A DNA stretch of 7,643 nucleotides from the NCBI GenBank assembly GCA_005884465.1, contig VAZH01000148.1, positions 1 to 7,643 of the forward strand, read 5' to 3'. Shown piece by piece: positions 1-4,973 of this stretch. Under the pieces are notes generated by a model. It did not search any database. It saw only the letters and a program-made list of their open reading frames with translations, and was not told the origin of the DNA. Source of the stretch: Alphaproteobacteria bacterium (GTDB lineage: Bacteria > Pseudomonadota > Alphaproteobacteria > Rhizobiales > Xanthobacteraceae). Numbering within the stretch: the stretch's first letter is position 1; the number at the start of each line of letters is the position of its first letter. The position numbers and the translations under genes are program-made.

Positions 1-68
1 TCGTATCTGATCGAGAACGTCTGCGCGAACGTTTCCGTCCGCGGAACGTCGGGTTCCGGGTTGAGCAT
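1..68 (-). CDS. eboD: EboD-like 3-dehydroquinate synthase family protein, N-terminal 22 codons only
   Basis: This is a partial gene that starts at 68 on the minus strand and leaves the window at base 1. The visible protein begins MLNPEPDVPRTETFAQTFSI and continues with Arg-Tyr. The Gln-Thr/Ser-Phe-x-x-x-Tyr pattern resembles the first beta strand of EboD and related sugar-phosphate cyclases (dehydroquinate synthase, 2-epi-5-epi-valiolone synthase). The start is supported by a very good Shine-Dalgarno (GGGGAGGAG, plus positions 84-76) seven bases upstream of ATG, and by a TTGACA -35 box further up. The family call leans on the neighbours: an eboF-like and an eboB gene lie just across the divergent gap. 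EboD-type enzymes are predicted to make a cyclic polyol-type intermediate for the ebo pathway. So little is visible that the coding start is much surer than the exact family. Confidence 0.62.
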   Translation of the reverse strand, partial: MLNPEPDVPRTETFAQTFSIRY

Positions 69-75
69 CGACACG

Positions 76-84
76 CTCCTCCCC
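76..84 (-). promoter_or_regulatory. Strong ribosome-binding site of the minus-strand eboD-like gene
   Basis: Read on the minus strand this is GGGGAGGAG followed by a seven-base spacer and ATG at 68. It is one of the best Shine-Dalgarno sequences in the window. It decides that a minus-strand gene begins here, and so argues that the plus-strand reading frame open through the same bases is not translated upstream of 205. Confidence 0.7.
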
Positions 85-135
85 TCGATGCGCGCGAGCA
101 GTTGCAGCTTTCTTTACGGACGCACCGAAAGGTGT

Positions 136-164
136 AGTCTTAATCGCCGCGCCCGGCCTGTCAA
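136..164 (-). promoter_or_regulatory. Candidate sigma-70-type promoter for the eboD-like gene
   Basis: On the minus strand a perfect -35 hexamer TTGACA (plus 164-159) is followed after 16-17 bases by a weak -10 (TAAGAC or AAGACT, about 3 of 6 matches). Transcription would start roughly 60 bases upstream of the ATG at 68. The region also has to drive the divergent eboF-like gene. The best plus-strand candidate I see is TTTACG (113-118) with TAGTCT (135-140), which is weak and would overlap this promoter. Confidence 0.38.
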
Positions 165-204
165 TTCCCCTCGAACATCAAGAGACCCGAGCAACGGCGT
201 GCCA

Positions 205-1578
205 ATGCGGAAGACGATTGTCATCCTTGTGGTCGGCCTGACGCCAGGTCATCTCGGGCCCAAGACGCCGCGCCTGTCGGCGCTTGCGCGGGCCGGTGGC
301 ATGCGCCCCCTTGCGACGGTGACGCCGGCGGTCACTTGCACGGTGCAGGCAACCTTCATGACCGGCAGCCTGCCGCGCGATCATGGCATCGTCGCCAATG
401 GCTGGCTTTTTCGCGATCTGCTCGAAGTTTGGCTGTGGCGACAGTCGAACCGGCTTGTTGCCGGTGAGAAAGTCTGGGAGGCAGGTAAGCGGCGCGATCC
501 TGGTTTCACCACCGCCAATCTGTTCTGGTGGTATAACATGGGTGCGAGTCATGAGATTGGAGTCACGCCTCGGCCGATCTACAAGTCGGACGGGCGCAAG
601 ATGCCTGACTGCTATGCACAGCCCGCTGCGCTCCGTGAGGAGCTGACGTGCGAGCTTGGCGTCTTCCCCCTGTTCCAGTTCTGGGGGCCAGGGACCTCCA
701 TCGTATCATCGCGCTGGATCGCCGATGCGGCCCTGCATGTCAGGCGCACCCGAACCCCGACCCTGACGCTCGTCTATCTGCCGCACCTCGATTACGACCT
801 GCAGCGCCTTGGGCCCGACAATCCGCTGACTGCAAGAAGTCTCGAGGAGATCGATGCTGTCGCTGGCACGCTCATCGCCGATGCCGAGCGGGAAGGGGCG
901 CGGGTGATCGTGCTGTCGGAGTACGGGATCACGGCCGTCAGCATGCCGATCCACGTCAATAGAGCCTTGCGACAGGCCGGGCTCTTGGCGGTGCGCACCG
1001 AGGATGGTGGCGAGGTGCTCGATATCCCACAGTCGCGGGCGTTTGCGTTGGCCGATCATCAGATCGCCCATCTCTATATTTCGGAACCGACACTGATTGA
1101 GGAAGTCCGTCGCATCGTTGCGGCGCTGCCAGGCGTTGACGGCGTGTTCGACCGGCGCGAGCAGCATGGGCTCGGGATCGATCACGCGCGCTCGGGCGAG
1201 CTCGTCGCGCTGGCGCGCCCCGATGCGTGGTTCACATACTACTACTGGATCGACGATCGGCGCGCACCGGATTTCGCCCGCCTGGTCGAGATCCATCGCA
1301 AGCCGGGGTATGATCCGGTCGAGCTCTTTCTCGACCCCGCCATCCGGTTCCCAAGGATGGCGCTGGGTTGGCGCCTTGCCAAGCGGGCGCTTGGGCTGCG
1401 CACCGTCATGGACGTGATCCCGCTCGATGCCACCCTCGTGCGCGGCTCTCATGGGCGCATCGTGGACGACCCGGCACGCGGTCCGCTGCTGATCTCGAGC
1501 GAGCCGAGCCTCGTGCCGGATGGGCCGATCGCTGCGGCGGCGGTCAAGACGATCATCCTGGCGCACGTCTTCGACTGA
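205..1578 (+). CDS. eboF: Type I phosphodiesterase/nucleotide pyrophosphatase-like protein of the ebo cluster (alkaline phosphatase superfamily)
   Basis: The protein has 457 residues, probably cytoplasmic since no signal peptide or membrane span is visible. It has the layout of the nucleotide pyrophosphatase/phosphodiesterase family: a first strand ending in VVGLTPG (9-15), a nucleophile region TPAVTCTVQATFMTGSLPRD (40-59) with Thr44 at the usual nucleophile position, a second block YLPHLDYDLQRLGP (191-204), a third block VLSEYGI (236-242), ADHQIAH (283-289), and a late GSHG (414-417). Members usually hydrolyse phosphodiester or phosphate bonds with two metals. Several ligand positions are changed here: no Asp in the first block, Gln200 in place of His, and Glu239-Tyr240 in place of Asp-His. 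I chose the ATG at 205 because the frame upstream crosses the divergent eboD start and its ribosome-binding site, and because MRKTIVILVVGL is a normal family start. The Shine-Dalgarno at 205 is weak. The ebo context comes from the divergent eboD-like gene and the eboB gene downstream. The symbol follows the usual ebo naming from memory. Confidence 0.8.
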   Translation: MRKTIVILVVGLTPGHLGPKTPRLSALARAGGMRPLATVTPAVTCTVQATFMTGSLPRDHGIVANGWLFRDLLEVWLWRQSNRLVAGEKVWEAGKRRDPGFTTANLFWWYNMGASHEIGVTPRPIYKSDGRKMPDCYAQPAALREELTCELGVFPLFQFWGPGTSIVSSRWIADAALHVRRTRTPTLTLVYLPHLDYDLQRLGPDNPLTARSLEEIDAVAGTLIADAEREGARVIVLSEYGITAVSMPIHVNRALRQAGLLAVRTEDGGEVLDIPQSRAFALADHQIAHLYISEPTLIEEVRRIVAALPGVDGVFDRREQHGLGIDHARSGELVALARPDAWFTYYYWIDDRRAPDFARLVEIHRKPGYDPVELFLDPAIRFPRMALGWRLAKRALGLRTVMDVIPLDATLVRGSHGRIVDDPARGPLLISSEPSLVPDGPIAAAAVKTIILAHVFD

Positions 1579-1611
1579 CGCCCACCCACAAAGGCAGTGC
1601 GTCGCTGATCT

Positions 1612-1635
1612 CGGCTGTACGCCATGGTACGGCCG
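1612..1635 (+). terminator. GC-rich hairpin after the eboF-like gene, possible terminator without a T-run
   Basis: CGGCTGTAC (1612-1620) and GTACGGCCG (1627-1635) form a nine-pair stem with one G-U wobble around the six-base loop GCCATG. It lies 33 bases after the stop codon. No T-tract follows, so it may stabilise the 3' end or act with Rho rather than being a classic intrinsic terminator. Confidence 0.35.
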
Positions 1636-1705
1636 TGATCGACTCCTGAAATTCGGCACCGCGGCGGCCAGCCTATGAATGTCTACAGACCCTCGTCTTA
1701 GCGTG

Positions 1706-1734
1706 TTCAAACGTCCCGGGTCATGCTAGATATT
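1706..1734 (+). promoter_or_regulatory. Weak candidate promoter for eboB
   Basis: TTCAAA (1706-1711) and GATATT (1729-1734), each matching 4 of 6 consensus bases, are separated by 17 bases. They lie in the 244-base gap between the eboF-like gene and eboB, where a separate promoter would be expected. The rest of this gap shows nothing else recognisable apart from the hairpin at 1612-1635 and a short AGCAACAA direct repeat near 1790-1808. Confidence 0.22.
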
Positions 1735-1810
1735 ACGAGGCTGCCAATGAAGGCGTGACCGAAGCGATTTCTCGTCGTCACGCCGCAAAAGCAACAAGAA
1801 GCAACAAAAA

Positions 1811-1818
1811 GGGAGGAG
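1811..1818 (+). promoter_or_regulatory. Ribosome-binding site that sets the eboB start
   Basis: GGGAGGAG lies four bases upstream of the ATG at 1823. The internal ATG codons at 1973 and 1997, which would give a protein of more usual length, have no comparable site. This is the main reason for keeping the N-terminal extension of the hydrolase. Confidence 0.65.
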
Positions 1819-1822
1819 CGGC

Positions 1823-2917
1823 ATGTCCCAACAATTTACCGCCTCCGAAGGAGCCGCAGGATCGAGCGAGGCGCAGGATCGCTCCGAACTCCTTTGCCCG
1901 TGCTGCGGCGCACGTCTGTCGCTGCGGAGCCAGAACGGCACAACGAGGCTTGAGGCCGACACACAGGGATACATGATACCAGCTGCAGCCGGCATCATGT
2001 TCATCGATCCGCATGCGCACATGATCTCGCGCACCACCGCCGACTACGAGGCCATGGCGCGCGCCGGCGTGGTGGCGGTGATCGAGCCGGCGTTCTGGAT
2101 CGGCCAGCCGCGGACCAATCTCGGCAGCTATGTGGACTATCTCTCCAGCATCATCGGCTTCGAAAAATTCCGCGCCGGCCAGTTCGGCATCCGCCACTAT
2201 TGCTGCATTGCACTCAACCCGAAGGAGGCCAACAACGAGGCGCTGGCGGAAGCCATCATGGAGGTGCTGCCGCACTTCGCCGCGAAGGAAAGCGTCGTCG
2301 CTATCGGCGAGCTCGGCTATGACGAGCAGACCGCCCTGGAAGACAAATATCTGCGCCAACAGATCGAGCTCGCCAAGGAGGTTGATCTTCCCATCATGAT
2401 CCATACGCCGCATCGCGACAAGAAGCGCGGAACATTGCGGACCATGGACGTGCTCAGCGAGCACCGGTTCGACCCGGGCCGTTGCGTGATTGACCATAAT
2501 AATGAGGAGACCGTCCGCGATGTGCTGGACCGCGGCTATTTCGCGGCGTTCTCGATCTATCCGCACACAAAGATGGGAAACGAGCGCATGACCGAGCTGG
2601 TCCGACAGTTCGGACCCGAGCGCATCATTGTCGATTCCGCCTGCGACTGGGGCGTCTCCGACTCGCTTGCCGTCCCAAAGACCGCCGCGTTGATGGCACA
2701 GCGCGGCATTCCGGCCGCCACGATCCGCAAGGTCACGTACGAAAATGCGCTGGCCGCCTATGGCCTCTCTGGCGTTATGAAGGAGCAGGATTGGCTCAAT
2801 CCGGCGCCCATCGACCAGCGCACGCTGTTTGAAGGCAACAGCGTGCTGCGCGGCGGCCAGACCCCGCGCATTGAGGCGCCCGTCGGTCCGCTCTCCGGCA
2901 ACTTGACGATTGCCTGA
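1823..2917 (+). CDS. eboB: TatD-like metal-dependent hydrolase EboB, with an N-terminal Cys-rich extension
   Basis: The protein has 364 residues. From residue 59 (MFIDPHAHMISRTT) it reads as a TatD/amidohydrolase TIM barrel: His64-x-His66 in DPHAHM, Glu163 in IGELGYD, His194 in MIHTPH, His225 in IDHNNEE, and Asp271 in VDSACDWG. The full set of metal ligands is present, so the enzyme should be active. FWIGQPRTNLGSY (91-103) is a feature I associate with EboB rather than with the TatD nucleases. EboB belongs to the ebo cluster, whose role in cyanobacteria includes moving a secondary-metabolite precursor to the periplasm. The exact reaction is unknown. Residues 1-58 precede the usual start of the family and contain LCPCCGARLSL (24-34), resembling half of a zinc ribbon. 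No second Cys pair is seen in the extension. The strong ribosome-binding site at 1811-1818 favours the long start; an alternative start at 1997 would give 306 residues. Confidence 0.88.
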   Translation: MSQQFTASEGAAGSSEAQDRSELLCPCCGARLSLRSQNGTTRLEADTQGYMIPAAAGIMFIDPHAHMISRTTADYEAMARAGVVAVIEPAFWIGQPRTNLGSYVDYLSSIIGFEKFRAGQFGIRHYCCIALNPKEANNEALAEAIMEVLPHFAAKESVVAIGELGYDEQTALEDKYLRQQIELAKEVDLPIMIHTPHRDKKRGTLRTMDVLSEHRFDPGRCVIDHNNEETVRDVLDRGYFAAFSIYPHTKMGNERMTELVRQFGPERIIVDSACDWGVSDSLAVPKTAALMAQRGIPAATIRKVTYENALAAYGLSGVMKEQDWLNPAPIDQRTLFEGNSVLRGGQTPRIEAPVGPLSGNLTIA

Positions 2918-2929
2918 ACAGGCACGCGA

Positions 2930-3025
2930 TCAGGGCGCGCGGCGCAGCGCCACGAGGATGTCCTCAATCCCCATGCGCGGGATCACCCCGTCGCGGCCTG
3001 ACAATGAATGTCGCCGGTAGCGTCC
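2930..3025 (-). pseudogene. 3' remnant of a thioredoxin/TlpA-fold protein gene, frameshifted
   Basis: Read on the minus strand from 3025, codons give TLPATFIV. After skipping one extra A at about plus position 2991 the next frame gives GRDGVIPRMGIEDILVAL, then four more residues and TGA (stop at plus 2932-2930). Pro-Ala-Thr-Phe-Ile-Val followed by Arg-Asp-Gly is the cis-proline strand and turn of TlpA/redoxin-type thioredoxin-fold proteins, and the rest fits their last helix. Without the one-base correction the first frame hits a stop within about twelve codons. The 5' end runs straight into the dispersed repeat at 3026, and no start, CxxC motif or N-terminal half is visible nearby. I infer a decayed gene whose tail is left, convergent with eboB and 12 bases from its stop. 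The original function cannot be narrowed further. Confidence 0.5.
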
Positions 3026-3127
3026 AGAGCGCGATGAGATCAGGTTGAATCGCCATCGCGCTCTAGGTCTTTGATTGAGCATGATCTTTTCGGAAAACCG
3101 CTGCACACTTTTCCGGATCGTGCTCTA
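3026..3127. repeat. Dispersed intergenic repeat with two hairpins (Bradyrhizobium/Rhodopseudomonas type)
   Basis: There are two inverted repeats in a row. The first is AGAGCGCGATG (3026-3036) with CATCGCGCTCT (3054-3064), a perfect 11-pair stem with a 17-base loop. The second has left arm GAGCATGATC (3077-3086), a TTTT bulge, then CGGAAAA (3091-3097), pairing with TTTTCCG (3109-3115) and GATCGTGCTC (3116-3125), with one mismatch. Both are followed by CTAG. I recall near-identical elements scattered through intergenic regions of Bradyrhizobium, Rhodopseudomonas and relatives, which supports the taxon call. They may end or stabilise transcripts. The element joins directly to the pseudogene scrap on its left. 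Confidence 0.7.
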
Positions 3128-3356
3128 GGCGTCATTGCTCGGGGCGGCCGAAACATCGAGTCCGGCCGCAGCATCATCCGTTCCATCTCGGCGCCGACCC
3201 AGATCGTGAGATTCAGGGGACCCTTCAGTGGCATAATCGCGTGTCGAGTTGAGCTCCCAAAGCAGCCCTGCCACCGGGCGCAGTGCATTTGGGATTTGGC
3301 GTCCGGTCGAAACCCTGCATAATGCGGCCGAGAATAGCCATCATGGCGCGTGCGCA
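3128..3356. other. Intergenic stretch before the nickel transporter, no gene seen
   Basis: Both strands have short open frames here but none has a ribosome-binding site with a recognisable product. I found no nickel or cobalamin riboswitch core and no clear NikR-type operator. The only items of note are the candidate promoter near its end and the small palindrome GCATAATGC (3317-3325) that overlaps that promoter's -10 box. Confidence 0.5.
3296..3323 (+). promoter_or_regulatory. Candidate promoter for the nickel/cobalt transporter
   Basis: TTGGCG (3296-3301, 4 of 6) and CATAAT (3318-3323, 5 of 6) are spaced by 16 bases and end 33 bases before the chosen ATG. The -10 lies within the palindrome GCATAATGC, a place where a metal-responsive repressor could bind, but no known operator is matched. 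Confidence 0.33.
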
Positions 3357-4193
3357 ATGACCGGAATCGCCCCGAGCATCGTGTCGTTCCTCGTTCTCGG
3401 CTTCTTGCTCGGGATGCGGCATGCGACCGACGCCGACCACGTGGTTGCCATTGCGACGATCGTCAGTCGCGAGCACAGCATGGCGGGCTCGGTGCTGATC
3501 GGCGCGGCCTGGGGCGTCGGGCACACTATCACGGTCATGGCGGTCGGAGCGGCAATCATCGTGTTCGGGGTCGTCATTCCGCCACAGCTCGGCCTGTCGA
3601 TGGACTTCGCCGTCGGCATCATGCTGGTCCTGCTTGGCGTTCTCACCCTGACAGGGATGGGCCGCGCGGTCGGCGCGGCCCACGTGCATGCGGGCGTCCC
3701 CGGCGGACATGCGCTCGACCTTCACGAGCACCCGCATGCGCATGGCGACTACGTGCACCGGCACCCGCACGGTCACGGCCCCGGCGCGCACGGGCACGCC
3801 GAAGAGGACACGCCGCTGGCGCGGCTCGACCGCAGCGGGCTCGGCCGGCTCGCTCTCTACGAGTGGCTGCGACCCTTCGCCGTCGGCTTCGTGCACGGCT
3901 TGGCAGGATCCGCCGCCGTCGCCCTGATGGTGCTGTCCATCATCCGCGAACCGATGGCCGCGCTCGGCTATCTGCTGCTGTTCGGGCTCGGCACTGTCGT
4001 CGGAATGATGCTGATCACGCTGGTCCTGTCGGCGCCGTTCGCGTTCACAGCGGTCAATCTTCCGAAATTCAATTGGCGGCTCCGTGTGGCATCGGGTCTG
4101 GTCAGCTTCGTCTTCGGGGTGGTCCTGATCTACGGCTTCGGCTTTGCCGACGGCGGCCTGTTCAGCGACGCGCCGACCTGGGAGCCCCGTTGA
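3357..4193 (+). CDS. Nickel/cobalt transporter of the NicO/NiCoT type with a histidine-rich loop
   Basis: This is a 278-residue inner-membrane protein. Residues 21-28 are RHATDADH, the His-x4-Asp-His signature of nickel/cobalt permeases, at the end of the first hydrophobic segment (about 5-24). Further membrane segments are visible at about 43-71, 80-100, 181-203, 210-236 and 251-266. A second conserved block, GFVHGLAGSAA, sits at 187-197. Between segments three and four, residues 109-147 hold 13 histidines, a likely metal-gathering loop. The C terminus ends soon after the last segment. I chose ATG 3357 because the protein then begins MTGIAPSIVSFLVLGFLLGM, a normal first helix; the frame is open to a TTG at 3249 but those residues look non-coding. 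The Shine-Dalgarno is poor. It resembles transporters annotated as UreH or NixA-like. Nickel is more likely than cobalt on family grounds, but no urease, hydrogenase or cobalamin gene is present to confirm this. Confidence 0.85.
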   Translation: MTGIAPSIVSFLVLGFLLGMRHATDADHVVAIATIVSREHSMAGSVLIGAAWGVGHTITVMAVGAAIIVFGVVIPPQLGLSMDFAVGIMLVLLGVLTLTGMGRAVGAAHVHAGVPGGHALDLHEHPHAHGDYVHRHPHGHGPGAHGHAEEDTPLARLDRSGLGRLALYEWLRPFAVGFVHGLAGSAAVALMVLSIIREPMAALGYLLLFGLGTVVGMMLITLVLSAPFAFTAVNLPKFNWRLRVASGLVSFVFGVVLIYGFGFADGGLFSDAPTWEPR

Positions 4194-4264
4194 CCTGGCG
4201 GACGGCGTTGGGGGCAGCGGCTAGCCATGAGTGCGCGCTGGTCTGCTTCGCCGCCCCGTACCGG

Positions 4265-4292
4265 TTGACCGCCGGAAACCGAGGGATAAAGT
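4265..4292 (+). promoter_or_regulatory. Candidate sigma-70-type promoter for the anchored helical protein and genes downstream
   Basis: TTGACC (4265-4270, 5 of 6) and TAAAGT (4287-4292, 4 of 6) are spaced by 16 bases. Transcription would start near 4299, just upstream of the GGAGG at 4308-4312. This is the best-looking plus-strand promoter in the window and probably opens the run of exported proteins. Confidence 0.42.
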
Positions 4293-4334
4293 CTGGCGAT
4301 AGTAAATGGAGGATGCGCCATTCAGACGATCGGC

Positions 4335-4889
4335 ATGCCCGGTGCGCGGTCGTTGTTGCTGGTCGGCGTCGTTCTGGCGCTCGCGGCAACCATGGGTGCT
4401 GCGTGGCTGCACGAGATGCGGCCGCAGTCGGTGGTGAAACCGGCGTCGCAAACTGTCAGCACGCGAGCCGAGAAACCCCAATCGCCGGCCCTGACGGCGG
4501 ACGAGGAACGCTTCGCGACGGCTTTGTGGGCTGTCCACCGGGACGCGACTCGCTCGGCGGTAGCGATGAGCTTTGCCGGCATCGCCTATCAGACCGAGAA
4601 TCAGGACGCGCGCGCGCTCGCACGAAGCATCGAGCCGCTGGCGAAATTCTTTCATGATGCTGAAATTGAGGTCCGCACCATGAGTCCGCCGCCTTCACTG
4701 TCAAAGACGCACGGGCAGTACGTCGAAGCAATGGGGCTCTACGCCAACGCTGCAGCCGAGATGCTGAAATTCACCGAGGACGGCGACTCGCAGCGTCTCG
4801 ACGTCGCCCACCGGCTGGATGTGAGGGCCTCGGAAGACATGCTGCGCGTCGGCGAAGTGCTGTGGCCGGGACAATACAAGCCGCACTAG
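4335..4889 (+). CDS. Membrane-anchored, mostly helical periplasmic protein of unknown function
   Basis: I do not recognise this family. The 184-residue protein starts with a hydrophobic stretch, RSLLLVGVVLALAATMGAAW (5-24), that reads as an uncleaved signal anchor or signal peptide. A proline- and charge-containing linker (about 28-52) follows, then a region rich in Ala, Glu, Leu and Arg that should be all helix and could form a four-helix bundle. A PPPSLS turn at about 118-123 splits it in two. There are no cysteines and no obvious metal site. The ATG at 4335 has no ribosome-binding site at normal distance. A strong GGAGG (4308-4312) lies seven bases before an in-frame ATT at 4320, which would add five residues. 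The next gene is 84 bases downstream on the same strand, so they may share a transcript. That it is translated is fairly sure; its role is not known. Confidence 0.7.
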   Translation: MPGARSLLLVGVVLALAATMGAAWLHEMRPQSVVKPASQTVSTRAEKPQSPALTADEERFATALWAVHRDATRSAVAMSFAGIAYQTENQDARALARSIEPLAKFFHDAEIEVRTMSPPPSLSKTHGQYVEAMGLYANAAAEMLKFTEDGDSQRLDVAHRLDVRASEDMLRVGEVLWPGQYKPH

Positions 4890-4960
4890 GGGGCAATCGG
4901 AGCGAAGGAAAAGAGACAAGCGCATTCCAATCTCAATCAGAGAAGTTTCAATCTAGCGGT

Positions 4961-4970
4961 AGGGAGGAAG
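4961..4970 (+). promoter_or_regulatory. Ribosome-binding site of the metallo-hydrolase gene
   Basis: AGGGAGGAAG lies three bases upstream of the ATG at 4974, with the AGGAGG-like core at good spacing. It fixes the start at 4974, which also gives a clean signal peptide. The 84-base gap before it holds three copies of CAATC (between about 4925 and 4953) but no convincing promoter. Confidence 0.6.
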
Positions 4971-4973
4971 GCA

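Noticed and set aside
61..204. Plus-strand frame upstream of the eboF-like ATG at 205
   Set aside because: It crosses the start and ribosome-binding site of a minus-strand gene, its residues look non-coding, and the family start fits 205.
706..1710. Long minus-strand open frame opposite the eboF-like gene
   Set aside because: High-GC antisense shadow. The product is rich in Arg, Asp and His with no recognisable motif, and the plus-strand gene is clear.
1778..2566. Long minus-strand open frame opposite eboB
   Set aside because: Antisense shadow of a gene with complete TatD-like motifs. No ribosome-binding site or motif supports it.
2938..2953. GC-rich GCGCGGCGCAGCGCC as a terminator for eboB
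   Set aside because: It is explained as the tail of the pseudogene coding sequence on the other strand and has no T-run after it.
3128..3356. Nickel or cobalamin riboswitch ahead of the transporter
   Set aside because: GC-rich bases near 3266-3285 hinted at one, but no conserved core of either riboswitch class could be matched.
3040..3357. Small minus-strand open frame in the gap before the nickel transporter
   Set aside because: Its C-terminal third is translated repeat hairpins, and the rest has no recognisable family or good ribosome-binding site.
3350..4657. Long plus-strand open frame overlapping the transporter and the next gene
   Set aside because: An Arg- and Ala-rich alternate frame spanning two genes. 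The transporter frame carries the metal signature and membrane segments.
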